From B30-G6 sp963701385 (lineage in GTDB: Bacteria > Desulfobacterota > Desulfobacteria > Desulfobacterales > B30-G6), in NCBI GenBank assembly GCA_963701385.1, contig CAVOZW010000004.1, forward strand, positions 106,702 to 170,701: a stretch of DNA of 64,000 nt, written 5' to 3'. Below are positions 50,752 through 59,340 of this stretch, one piece after another. Every line of letters begins with the position of its first letter. Within the stretch, counting starts at the first letter, position 1. The notes below the pieces were generated by a model. The model saw only the letters and a program-made list of their open reading frames with translations, was not told the origin of the DNA and did not search any database. The position numbers and the translations under genes were made by a program.

Positions 50752-53187
50752 TCAAATCAAGGAAGTTCGATCTTCAGGTACTTCCGTCGACAGATCGAAG
50801 ATTATGTCGCTGCGCTGAAAAGTGGTCTCCCCTTCCTTAACAATCAACGCATGGGTCAAGACCTCATCCATGTGTTCCACGGGAACGATCTCGAGCTGCT
50901 TGGATATCGACTTGGGAATATCCTTCAAATCCTTTTCATTCTCGATAGGAATCAGGATTTTCTTGATGCCTGCGCGATGGGCCGCCAGTATCTTTTCTTT
51001 CAGGCCGCCGATTGCGAGAACGCGTCCCCGCAGCGTGATCTCACCGGTCATGGCAAGATCCTTGTGAACCGGTCGTTTGGCAAGGGTAGAAACGATGGAA
51101 GTGCACATGGTGATACCGGCCGACGGCCCATCCTTGGGAATGGCGCCCTCCGGGATATGGATATGAATATCGTAATTTTTATAGAACGCCTCGTCGATCA
51201 TCAACTGCTTTGCCCTTGAACGAACATAGCTGATGGCCGCCTGGGCAGACTCTTTCATGACATCCCCAAGCTTGCCTGTAATGATCTGTTTGCCCTTTCC
51301 CGGCATCATCAGCGTCTCCACTGCCAACAACTCCCCCCCAACCTGCGTCCAGGCCAGACCGTTGACAAGACCGATCTGATCCTTTTCTTCTATCTGGCTG
51401 TGTTTGAAAGGCGGCGGTCCGAGCAATTTTTGAACGGTCTTGCCGGTAATCCGATAGGGCTTTTGCGTCTTCGTTTTCAGGATCTCCCGGGCAACCTTCC
51501 GGCAGATGGAAGCAATCTCACGTTCCAGGTTACGAACACCGGCCTCACGCGTATAGCGTTGTATTATCGTCGTCAAGGCGCTTTTAGCAAATTGAACCTT
51601 CTTTCCTTCAAGACCGTTCATTTTGATCTGTTTTGTTACCAGAAAATCATTGCCGATATGATATTTCTCGTACTCTGTATAGCCCGGCAGACGAATAATC
51701 TCCATCCTGTCCTGCAGCGGCAGGGGGATATCCGGCAGGGTGTTGGCTGTCGTGATAAAAAGTATGTCCGTGAGATCGTAATCTACATCCAGGTAATGAT
51801 CATTGAAGCTGAAGTTCTGCTCCGGATCCAACACCTCCAGTAAGGCAGACGATGGATCCCCTCTAAAATCCATGCTCATTTTATCGACTTCATCCAGGCA
51901 AAAAACCGGGTTGTTGGCACCGACTTTTTTGAGGGACTGGATAATTTTTCCAGGCATGGCCCCAATATAGGTCCGGCGATGCCCTCGGATCTCGGCTTCA
52001 TCTCTGACCCCGCCCAGAGAAAGACGGACAAACTTTCGACCGGTTGCCCTCGAGACTGACTTTGCCAGGGAGGTCTTGCCAACACCTGGCGGACCTACAA
52101 AGCAGAGAATTGGCCCCCGGATCTTTTTCATAAGGCTCTGAACCGCCAGGTACTCGAGAATACGCTCCTTGGGTTTTTCCAGGCCGAAGTGATCCTCGTC
52201 GAGAATGACCTCCGCACGCTCAATATCATTGTTTATCTTGCTACGTTTAAACCATGGCAGACTTAAGAGCCAGTCAATATAGTTTCTCACCACTGTGGCT
52301 TCGGCCGACATGGGTGTCATCATCTTGAGTTTTTGAAATTCCTGCCAGACCTTGCTTGTGGCTTCCTTGGACATCCGCGTTCTCTTGATCCGCTTCTCAA
52401 GATCCTTTAGCTCATCGCCGGGGTCGTCTTCCGCCCCCATCTCTTTTCGGATGGCACGCATCTGTTCGTTCAGATAATAGTTTTTCTGCGTCTTTTCCAT
52501 CTGCTTCTTGACGCGGCCCTTGATGCGCTGGTCCATTCTGAACACCTCGGTCTCCATTTTGGTCAGCGTCATCATGAGCGACAGTCTTTCCACCAGGGAC
52601 AAGGTATTCAACAGCCGTTGTTTGTCTTCGATCTTAAATGAAAAGTGGGCGGCGATCGTATCTGCCAGTTGCGACGGATCTGATATGGCGGAAATACTGC
52701 TGGTCAGTTCCTTTGAAATACTTTTGTTGTGCTTGGCATATTCTTCAAAATTTTCGAGCAGGGCTCTTTCAAGGGCGATGATTTCGGATCTGGGTTCAAC
52801 CGGTTCTCTGAGTTCTTCAACCACCACTTGAAAAAATGCTTCGTTATGAACAAAACGTTTGATACGGGCCCGTTGTTTTCCCTCCACCAGGGCCTTCACC
52901 GTTCCATCAGGGAGCCTCAGCAGCTGCATGACGGTACCGACAACGCCCACCTCGCTGATATCTTTTTCGTTCGGACTGTCGATATTGGCCTTTTTTTGGG
53001 TGGAAAGAAAAACCTGTTTGTCACTGCCCATGGCAGTTGCAAGCGCGTTGACAGATTTTTCGCGACCCACAAACAGGGGGGCCACCATATAGGGAAAAAT
53101 AACGATGTCCCTCAGGGGCAACAGTGGCAACAGGAGCCCGCCTGAGGCGCTATCTTCATTCTTGAACATTTTGGGTATATTGACCAT
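50752..53187 (-). CDS. lon: ATP-dependent protease Lon
   Basis: An 811-residue Lon of normal length. The N-terminal substrate-binding domain begins LLPLRDIVIFPYMVAPLFVGR; the AAA domain has Walker A GPPGVGKTSLAKS and DEVDKM, and ends with RVRDE-like RDEAEIRGHRRTYIGAMPG. The protease domain has the catalytic Ser in IPKDGPSAGITMCTS and the Lys in the IKKILIPIENEKDLKDIP segment. It degrades misfolded and regulatory proteins in the cytoplasm. Position after clpX (12 bp) and in the order tig, clpP, clpX, lon is the classical arrangement. Confidence 0.97.
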   Translation of the reverse strand: MVNIPKMFKNEDSASGGLLLPLLPLRDIVIFPYMVAPLFVGREKSVNALATAMGSDKQVFLSTQKKANIDSPNEKDISEVGVVGTVMQLLRLPDGTVKALVEGKQRARIKRFVHNEAFFQVVVEELREPVEPRSEIIALERALLENFEEYAKHNKSISKELTSSISAISDPSQLADTIAAHFSFKIEDKQRLLNTLSLVERLSLMMTLTKMETEVFRMDQRIKGRVKKQMEKTQKNYYLNEQMRAIRKEMGAEDDPGDELKDLEKRIKRTRMSKEATSKVWQEFQKLKMMTPMSAEATVVRNYIDWLLSLPWFKRSKINNDIERAEVILDEDHFGLEKPKERILEYLAVQSLMKKIRGPILCFVGPPGVGKTSLAKSVSRATGRKFVRLSLGGVRDEAEIRGHRRTYIGAMPGKIIQSLKKVGANNPVFCLDEVDKMSMDFRGDPSSALLEVLDPEQNFSFNDHYLDVDYDLTDILFITTANTLPDIPLPLQDRMEIIRLPGYTEYEKYHIGNDFLVTKQIKMNGLEGKKVQFAKSALTTIIQRYTREAGVRNLEREIASICRKVAREILKTKTQKPYRITGKTVQKLLGPPPFKHSQIEEKDQIGLVNGLAWTQVGGELLAVETLMMPGKGKQIITGKLGDVMKESAQAAISYVRSRAKQLMIDEAFYKNYDIHIHIPEGAIPKDGPSAGITMCTSIVSTLAKRPVHKDLAMTGEITLRGRVLAIGGLKEKILAAHRAGIKKILIPIENEKDLKDIPKSISKQLEIVPVEHMDEVLTHALIVKEGETTFQRSDIIFDLSTEVPEDRTSLI

Positions 53188-53199
53188 GATTCTCTCTCT

Positions 53200-54441
53200 C
53201 TAAGCTTGTTTCTTTGTCTGCTCGTAGAGCAGAATGGGGTCTTCATTGTTGAGGACAACATCTTCCCCGATCACGCACTCTTTGACATTTTCGATAGAGG
53301 GAAGCGTGTACATAATATCGAGCATGCTTGTTTCCATGATCGCCCGCAACCCCCTTGCGCCCGATTTTCGTTTCAACGCTTCCGATGAAACCGCCGAAAG
53401 AGCACTGTCTGTGAACCTCAAATTGACGCCTTCTATTTCGAACATGTGCTGGAATTGTTTGACCAGCGCATTCTTTGGTTCTGTCAAAATGCGGATCAAT
53501 GACGCCTCGTTCAGTTCGTCCAGGGTGGCGATTACCGGCAAGCGTCCCAGGAATTCGGGAATAAGACCGAATTTGATAAGGTCTTCTGGCTGGACCATGC
53601 GCAGGATATCCCCGATCTTTTTTTCTTCTTTTTTGACGATTTTGGCCCCGAAACCCAAAGATTTACTTCCCTGACGCCTCTGAACTATCTGTTCGAGTCC
53701 GGTGAAGGTGCCGCCACAGATGAAGAGGATATTCGACGTATCTACCTTGACAAAATCTTGCTGGGGATGCTTACGGCCGCCTTTGGGTGGAACACTGGCA
53801 GTGGTTCCCTCGATAATTTTTAAAAGCGCCTGCTGGACGCCTTCTCCCGAAACATCTCGTGTGATGGATGGGTTATCGGATTTGCTGGCAATCTTATCGA
53901 TCTCGTCGATATAGACAATGCCCCGCTTGGCCTTTTCGACATCGTAATCGGCATTTTGAAGCAGGGAGAGGATGATGTTTTCAACGTCTTCCCCCACATA
54001 TCCGGCCTCTGTCAGGCTGGTGGCATCTGCAATGGTGAACGGCACTTTCAAAAATCTTGCCAGTGTCTGCGCAAGCAAGGTTTTACCGCAACCTGTGGGG
54101 CCGATGAGCAGAATGTTGCTCTTGCTGATCTCGACCTCACCACTGCTTTGAGCCTCCAGTCGTTTGTAATGATTGTAAACGGCAACCGCAAGTACCTTTT
54201 TGGCAGAATCCTGCTCGATAACGTATTCATCCAACATGGCCTTTATCTCTTTGGGTACCATAAGATTCTGCACATCGGCAGTGTCTTTTTTGGTTTCCTC
54301 TTCGATGATTTCACTGCACAGCTGGATACATTCATCACAGATATAAACGGCCGGACCCGCTATCAGCTTGGTGACTTCTTTTTGATTTTTTCCACAAAAA
54401 GAACAGAACAGGTTGTCGCTGCCTTCTTCTTTAATCGCCAT
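53200..54441 (-). CDS. clpX: ATP-dependent Clp protease ATPase subunit ClpX
   Basis: A 413-residue unfoldase that feeds ClpP. The N-terminal C4 zinc-binding domain (FCSFCGKNQKEV and CDECIQLC) is complete, Walker A is GPTGCGKTLLAQ, Walker B is IVYIDEID, and RDVSGEGVQQALL with the RGLRAI-like sensor 2 follow. The GIVP-like IGF-loop region that docks to ClpP is visible as IVKKEEKKIGD after LGFGA. The start overlaps the clpP stop as TAATG, indicating coupled translation. Confidence 0.97.
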   Translation of the reverse strand: MAIKEEGSDNLFCSFCGKNQKEVTKLIAGPAVYICDECIQLCSEIIEEETKKDTADVQNLMVPKEIKAMLDEYVIEQDSAKKVLAVAVYNHYKRLEAQSSGEVEISKSNILLIGPTGCGKTLLAQTLARFLKVPFTIADATSLTEAGYVGEDVENIILSLLQNADYDVEKAKRGIVYIDEIDKIASKSDNPSITRDVSGEGVQQALLKIIEGTTASVPPKGGRKHPQQDFVKVDTSNILFICGGTFTGLEQIVQRRQGSKSLGFGAKIVKKEEKKIGDILRMVQPEDLIKFGLIPEFLGRLPVIATLDELNEASLIRILTEPKNALVKQFQHMFEIEGVNLRFTDSALSAVSSEALKRKSGARGLRAIMETSMLDIMYTLPSIENVKECVIGEDVVLNNEDPILLYEQTKKQA

Positions 54442-55058
54442 TATTTGGCCTCCACCGCTACAATTTTATCAAGATCGTCCCGGTTTCTGATCACATGATC
54501 GATAATACCGTACGCTTTTGCTTCGGTACCGCTCATGAAATAATCCCGATCTGTATCCTTTTGAATTTGTTTCAAATTTTTCCCGGTATGATGCTTCAAA
54601 ATATCGTTGAGGGTCTCTTTCATACGCAGGATCTCTTTGGCCTGAATTTCGATATCCGATGCCTGACCTTGAAATCCTCCCATGGGCTGATGAATCATGA
54701 TGCGCGAGTTGGGAAGTGAGTATCGTTTTCCCTTGGCACCTGCCGTAAGTAGAAGGGCCCCCATGCTTGCGGCTTGTCCGATGCAGACCGTCGTCACATC
54801 GGGCTTTATGTATTGCATCGTGTCATAGACAGCCATACCGGACGTCACAACACCACCCGGTGAATTGATGTAGAAGTTGATATCCTTGTCAGGATCTTCG
54901 GATTCCAGAAAAAGAAATTGCGCAATCAAGAGGTTGGCCACCTCGTCATTCATGGCCGTTCCGAGAAACACGATCCTATCCTTGAGGAGCCGGGAGTAAA
55001 TATCATAAGCCCTTTCCCCCCTGCTACTTTGATCTATAACCATTGGAATTAATGGCAC
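54441..55058 (-). CDS. clpP: ATP-dependent Clp protease proteolytic subunit ClpP
   Basis: A 205-residue serine protease that forms the double heptameric chamber with ClpX or ClpA. The catalytic Ser lies in GQAASMGALLL, the His in SRIMIHQPMGG, and the Asp in the DTDRDYFMSG segment. Start IPMVIDQSSRGERAYDIYSRL is typical. Its stop overlaps the clpX start (TAATG). It is separated from tig by a 120-bp gap that contains repeat copy F. Confidence 0.97.
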   Translation of the reverse strand: MPLIPMVIDQSSRGERAYDIYSRLLKDRIVFLGTAMNDEVANLLIAQFLFLESEDPDKDINFYINSPGGVVTSGMAVYDTMQYIKPDVTTVCIGQAASMGALLLTAGAKGKRYSLPNSRIMIHQPMGGFQGQASDIEIQAKEILRMKETLNDILKHHTGKNLKQIQKDTDRDYFMSGTEAKAYGIIDHVIRNRDDLDKIVAVEAK

Positions 55059-55098
55059 AATATGTCTCCTTTATATTGATTCTTTGTCAATCGAGTGA

Positions 55099-55145
55099 TG
55101 AACCACGCAACAAGCTACGGGGAATGCGCTCGCTATTGCGGTTCA
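55099..55145 (+). repeat. interspersed repeat, copy F (minimal single unit)
   Basis: TGAACCACGCAACAAGCTACGGGGAATGCGCTCGC and TATTGCGGTTCA form a compact one-unit copy, 47 bp, with inverted ends TGAACC/GGTTCA. It sits between tig and clpP, two genes normally close together. Confidence 0.8.
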
Positions 55146-55177
55146 CCCCTTCGATAACGAGCCCGAGCCTTTAATGT

Positions 55178-56509
55178 CTATTGCGGGTCCTTATCCTCGC
55201 TTTTCGCAGCTTTTTCGGGTGCTATGTCTTCGATCTCTCCACTATCAATAATAAGCTTAATCGCCTTTTTTTCAAGGAGTGCATGTTTAAAAAAATCCAG
55301 ACGGTCTTTGTTTTGGGCGTAGAAACTCTTTATCTGGTCGACAGGCTGGTTGAAGTTCTGGGCCATTTCTGAATAACCGGCGCTTAATTCTTCATCCGAC
55401 AGCTCAAGCTTTTCCTGTTCGATGACCTTACCCAATATGATCTGGCGACGCACCTGCTGTTCGGCTGTTTCTCGATATTGCTCCTGAAGCTTCTCTCTGC
55501 TCAACCCCACCTCTTTCATGGAGCTGTTCTGATAAGAAAGCCTCCTTTCCGTATCGGCGATGATATTTTCAAGCTCGTACTCGATCATGGATTCAGGAAG
55601 TTCGAAATCGGTTTTTTCTATAATATTCTTGAAAATCTGCTCATTGAGTTCCTGTTCAATGCGCTTTTCATAACCCTGGGTCAGATTCTCTTTTATCACA
55701 TTTTTCAAATCTTCTAAAGTTTCAAATTGTCCCAGGCTTTTTGCGAAATCATCATCCAATGCCGGCAACACTTCTTTGCGAATCTCCGTCAGTGCCACAT
55801 GAAATTGGATGGTGAGGTTTTTAAGCTTCTCATTATGGTAATCTTCCGGGAAGGTTACATCAAAATCGATGCTTTCTCCGGCTTTCTTTCCCATCAAATT
55901 ATCATCGAATTCCTTGGCGATCTGCGCATCGCCGATTTTCAGGGTAAAATTTTCCGTCTTGCCGGTCTCGTCATACGGCTTCCCATTTTTGAATCCCTCG
56001 TAGTCAATGATTACAAAATCGCCCGATTGAACTGGCCGATCTTCTTCGATCTTGACCTTTTTGGCCATATTTTTCTGCAGCATTTCAAGCTGGGCATCGA
56101 GTTCTTGCTTTCCGACCTTGTAGTTGGTTCGTTTCAGCGCCAGTCCTTTGATGGTAAGATCTTCTAACTCAGGCTTGACGTCTACAGCGGCATCATACAC
56201 ATACGAGCGGGTGCTATCCAGTTCGGGAGGATCGATTTTCGGGCTGCTGATTATTTTCAGTGCCGTCTCTTTGAGCGCTTCGGTGAAAGAAGTCTGAATC
56301 AGTTTGGAAGAAACATCTGCCTGAACATCCTTTTTATATAATCTCTCCAGCACAGATCGAGGTGCCTTGCCCGGACGAAAGCCTTTGATTTTGGCATTTT
56401 TTTTCACTTCCCGGTAGGCGCTGTCAATTTCTGAAACAACTGTTTGCTGTGGAATTTCGATGTGTAATATCTTCTTGACACTGCTGACATCTTCTACGTT
56501 GACTTTCAT
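55178..56509 (-). CDS. tig: trigger factor, ribosome-associated chaperone and prolyl isomerase
   Basis: A 443-residue trigger factor. The N-terminal ribosome-binding domain begins with MKVNVEDVSSVKKILHIEIP and contains GFRPGKAPRSVLE, the signature that contacts ribosomal protein L23 (canonically GFRxGKxP). The PPIase domain carries SGDFVIIDYEGFKNGKPY, and the long helical C-terminus forms the chaperone cradle. I chose the ATG at 56509 behind AAAGGAATACC; the frame is open to 56554 without a ribosome site. It heads the tig-clpP-clpX-lon cluster. Confidence 0.96.
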   Translation of the reverse strand: MKVNVEDVSSVKKILHIEIPQQTVVSEIDSAYREVKKNAKIKGFRPGKAPRSVLERLYKKDVQADVSSKLIQTSFTEALKETALKIISSPKIDPPELDSTRSYVYDAAVDVKPELEDLTIKGLALKRTNYKVGKQELDAQLEMLQKNMAKKVKIEEDRPVQSGDFVIIDYEGFKNGKPYDETGKTENFTLKIGDAQIAKEFDDNLMGKKAGESIDFDVTFPEDYHNEKLKNLTIQFHVALTEIRKEVLPALDDDFAKSLGQFETLEDLKNVIKENLTQGYEKRIEQELNEQIFKNIIEKTDFELPESMIEYELENIIADTERRLSYQNSSMKEVGLSREKLQEQYRETAEQQVRRQIILGKVIEQEKLELSDEELSAGYSEMAQNFNQPVDQIKSFYAQNKDRLDFFKHALLEKKAIKLIIDSGEIEDIAPEKAAKSEDKDPQ

Positions 56510-56569
56510 GGTATTCCTTTCAGATAACGTTAGTCCTGAGTTGAGCGGCCGCATTTGAAACAGGCAATT

Positions 56570-56673
56570 AAAGAACCGTTCAGCAATCTGCGAAGAATGT
56601 TCTGCCGTTCGGCATTGCTTTGCAGCGACCTAAAAAATGCTGTTAAATTTAGATTCGCTCGCTGTTTCGGTTC
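56570..56673 (+). repeat. interspersed repeat, copy G (diverged)
   Basis: Starts AAAGAACCGTTCAGCAATCT, carries TTCTGCCGTTCGGCA and ends GATTCGCTCGCTGTTTCGGTTC. It lies upstream of tig and 86 bp before copy H. Confidence 0.7.
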
Positions 56674-56758
56674 GGGCTGGACATTGAACATACCAAGTGC
56701 CTGACGTCGTCAAATCGCCATGCACTTGTCCTGGAGCTTTCACAAATCTGAAATATCG

Positions 56759-56874
56759 AAGGTTCCTCGCAGCAAGCTGGGAAGAATTTTCCACCACAAG
56801 GAATTCTGCCAAGATCGGATTCGCTCGTCAACCCTGCCGCAAGCCACGGAGAATGCGCTCGCTGTTTAGGTTCA
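56759..56874 (+). repeat. interspersed repeat, copy H (two units)
   Basis: Starts AAGGTTCCTCGCAGCAAGCT, matches copy A through AAGGAATTCTGCC and GATTCGCTCG, then has CCGCAAGCCACGGAGAATGC and ends TTTAGGTTCA. It fills the space between copy G and tRNA-Leu. Confidence 0.8.
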
Positions 56875-56892
56875 AGAAAAATAATTGCGTAT

Positions 56893-56979
56893 TGGTGCGA
56901 GAGGGGAGACTTGAACTCCCACTCTGTCGCCAGAGCTGGATCCTAAGTCCAGTGCGTCTACCAATTCCGCCACTCTCGC
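56893..56979 (-). tRNA. tRNA-Leu (anticodon TAG)
   Basis: A class II tRNA of 87 nt on the minus strand with encoded CCA and a long variable arm (CTCTGGCGACAGAGT). Acceptor GCGAGAG pairs with CTCTCGC, anticodon stem CTGGA/TCCAG holds loop CTTAGGA with anticodon TAG. It reads CTA/CTG-type leucine codons. Confidence 0.95.
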
Positions 56980-57248
56980 GTCCGTCTGCTAAAATAGATC
57001 TTAATTTCGATCCGTTCAATCCGCCTATGTGCAACTTGACATTCCCATCGAAACCAGCCAAAGTATCGTCACCAGGCCGATCTCCGACTGGCGATATGGT
57101 CGCTCATTGCGGGTAAATCAGCACCCTGTTCGCGGGACATCCCTGTCAACAAGCGGTCGGAACGACTACAATTTGAAGCCAGCACATACCCGGGCAAAAT
57201 AATATCAAACCCTGTGAGTGTCAAGAAAAATTGGCTAAAACACCTGTT

Positions 57249-58121
57249 ATGTCTATATATTTCAAAAACATCGCGCATCGATTGGCTGACATACCGGAAG
57301 GTCACCCTTTACCTGGCGCAACTCGCGTTCCCATAAATACCCTTCAACAATCCGATAATTCAGTGAGAAACCCAAACCAGCGCCAAGCGAACCCTTGGAT
57401 TGCGTTGATGCTGGTTTTGGGCATCCTTTTAGGCGTGACGCTTGTACATGCTGAAAAAGCATCAACCGAAAGCCGCCCCATCGGCATCATTGCCCTGGAT
57501 CCAGGCCATGGCGGAAATGACATGGGCGTCCGCGGCGCCGATAACTTGATCGAAAAGCAGGTGGCCATGACATTTGCCGGTATTATGACCGAGCGGCTAA
57601 AAAAGACGTATAAGGTGGTTCTCACACGCAAAGATGATTATCAAATCGATGTGTTCGAAAGGCCGGCCCTGGCCAATCATGTAAAAGCAGATCTGTTTGT
57701 CAGTATCCATGCCGGCGGCAGTTTTCGCAGCTATCCAACGGGCATGTCTCTGTTCTATTACGATGGTGCCTCTCAGATTGCCGCAGCTTTCGAGTCACAG
57801 ACATCTGCCCGGGGGGAATCGCCAAGTGCCATTAAGCGCTGGGAACAAAATCGACCCGAGCTAGTAAAAAAAAGCCGGCGACTTACCGAACTGGTCCAAA
57901 ACCGGTTGACTCAGGCTGACAAGGATCTCAAACTGACCAGTGCAGGGGCACCACTGATCGTGATGTCGGGTGCTGATATGCCTGCCATCCTGATCGAGAT
58001 CGGCACCATTACCAATCCCCTGGATGCAAAGGCACTCAAGGACGAAACCCACGTATCGAATATGGTGCATGCCATTTGCGATGCCATTGATGATTTTTTT
58101 TCAAACGAACACCATTTATAA
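57249..58121 (+). CDS. N-acetylmuramoyl-L-alanine amidase (AmiC/Amidase_3 type)
   Basis: A 290-residue zinc amidase that removes peptide stems from peptidoglycan. The Amidase_3 core begins IGIIALDPGHGGNDMGV, with the zinc His in PGHGG, Glu in LIEKQVAMTFA, then the ADLFVSIHAGG segment with the second His, and ends with MPAILIEIGTITNP, where the catalytic Glu lies. Residues before it form an N-terminal extension with a hydrophobic helix at about residues 47-64 (IALMLVLGILLGVTL). The start is uncertain: the ATG at 57249 is the best in the frame, but a later GTG near the helix would make a normal signal peptide. No strong ribosome site decides. tRNA-Pro follows. Confidence 0.88.
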   Translation: MSIYFKNIAHRLADIPEGHPLPGATRVPINTLQQSDNSVRNPNQRQANPWIALMLVLGILLGVTLVHAEKASTESRPIGIIALDPGHGGNDMGVRGADNLIEKQVAMTFAGIMTERLKKTYKVVLTRKDDYQIDVFERPALANHVKADLFVSIHAGGSFRSYPTGMSLFYYDGASQIAAAFESQTSARGESPSAIKRWEQNRPELVKKSRRLTELVQNRLTQADKDLKLTSAGAPLIVMSGADMPAILIEIGTITNPLDAKALKDETHVSNMVHAICDAIDDFFSNEHHL

Positions 58122-58203
58122 CCTTGCGTGCCAGCCGAAAGCGTGTTAATTAGCAAACCCTATTTTCACCCAAACCCTCCAAGGGCGGTTTCTTCAAACG
58201 CAT

Positions 58204-58282
58204 CGGGGCGTGGCGCAGCCTGGCAGCGCGCCTGCTTTGGGAGCAGGAAGTCGGAGGTTCAAATCCTACTCGCCCCGACCAG
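58204..58282 (+). tRNA. tRNA-Pro (anticodon TGG)
   Basis: Complete cloverleaf with encoded CCA: acceptor CGGGGCG pairs with CGCCCCG, the anticodon stem CCTGC/GCAGG holds loop TTTGGGA with anticodon TGG, and the T arm is GGAGG-TTCAAAT-CCTAC. It precedes the GIY-YIG nuclease gene. Confidence 0.96.
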
Positions 58283-58316
58283 TCTTCGTTCGAAACAAAG
58301 TGAAGAACGAAGACTG
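58282..58316 (+). terminator. inverted repeat directly behind tRNA-Pro
   Basis: AGTCTTCGTTC (58282-58292) and GAACGAAGACT (58306-58316) are perfect inverted copies around a 13-nt loop, starting at the last base of the tRNA. It may end the tRNA transcript or be the left end of the GIY-YIG cassette. Confidence 0.55.
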
Positions 58317-58404
58317 CCACGGCGTAGCATTCATGCGAAGCCGGGCTAGTTACTCTTTTTATTACAATTGTTTCGAACTACGCCTTGGCAAGCCAGAGGG
58401 AAAA

Positions 58405-58653
58405 ATGAAGGAATTCACCTATGTCTATATCCTAATAAGTAAAGCAGACGCAACTCACCGATATACTGGATTAACTGAAGATTTAGAAGCCCGCCTCAAA
58501 TCGCACAACCAAGGAAACAATCCTCATACAGCTAAATACCGCCCATGGAAAATTGAAACGGCTATCGCATTCCGCGCTCGAGAAAAAGCAGCCGCATTTG
58601 AAAAATACCTAAAAAGTCATTCAGGGCGAGCTTTTGCCTCAAAACACTTCTAA
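58405..58653 (+). CDS. GIY-YIG nuclease domain protein
   Basis: An 82-residue, single-domain GIY-YIG protein. The motif is YVYILISKADATHRYTGLTE (Y-V-Y near the start, then Y-T-G), with conserved Arg in LEARLKSHNQG and ARREKA-like segment RAREKAAAFEKYLKSHSGR, where the catalytic Glu lies. Such small UPF0213/URI-type nucleases usually sit next to tRNA genes and are thought to move as short cassettes. I chose the ATG at 58405 behind GAGGGAAAA; the open frame runs left into tRNA-Pro. The surrounding 120 bp is GC-richer than the following kilobase. Confidence 0.88.
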   Translation: MKEFTYVYILISKADATHRYTGLTEDLEARLKSHNQGNNPHTAKYRPWKIETAIAFRAREKAAAFEKYLKSHSGRAFASKHF

Positions 58654-59052
58654 CGCACATTTTTTGTATATTTTGGCCTCCAGGTACCCAATAGGAACCC
58701 CACTCCATTTTTTGCTGTTTTTTATAATTCTAACTATCTGAATTTATTAGGAGGGATTTTTTGCTTTTTGATAGAGAATATTCGGATGGATAACAAATAT
58801 TATAATATTTCATATGGTTAAAGAATTGAAGTCCCGGCGACCGCCTGCCCTTTCAGCAGGAAGGCTTTCGGACAATATTCAACTTTGAAATTTAATTTTT
58901 TCATGAACTGTTGGTTGGATGTTTGAAATGAAAGTCTTTTCTAACATGAAGTGAAAATTTTCCCTAAAAACGTGTGTAAGCCGAAGTTACTAATAAGACC
59001 ATAATTGTTTAGACATAAATTGTGTTTGAAAACGCTATTATTAAAGGTAGAT

Positions 59053-59340
59053 CTTCTCAAGAAGAGTTGATTAAAATGAAGGATTCAAGGATTCCAGGGG
59101 TCCAGGGTTCGAGGGTTCGAGTGGAATGTTTTGAAATTATAAAGAGTTAAACAGTAAGGAAAAATTGCATAAACTTTTTTTGGATATATATAAGGACTTC
59201 AAGAATTAAGAGAAAAGATCGGGGATAGAGAGAGAATACTAAAAGCGATGATCAAATCGCTGGAAAACAAACACTCGAACCCTTGAATCCTAAACTCCTT
59301 GAACCCTTTCTCCTAATTGAGAGAAGAATCTTAAATGATT
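59053..59340 (+). repeat. long diverged repeat carrying the four-helix-bundle tail, copy 2
   Basis: Contains AAGAGTTGATTAAA, ATGAAGGATTC, CCAGGGGTCCAGG, AAAGAGTTAAAC, the ERILKAMIKSLENKHSNP codons and CCCTTTCTCC in the same order as the minus strand of 37020-37360. Confidence 0.6.
59203..59286 (+). pseudogene. fragment of a four-helix-bundle protein gene
   Basis: The 27 codons read ELREKIGDRERILKAMIKSL then ENKHSNP and a TGA, matching the tail KLRGEIGGVERMLKALIKSL of the remnant at 37020-37221. No start codon or upstream half is present. Confidence 0.55.
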
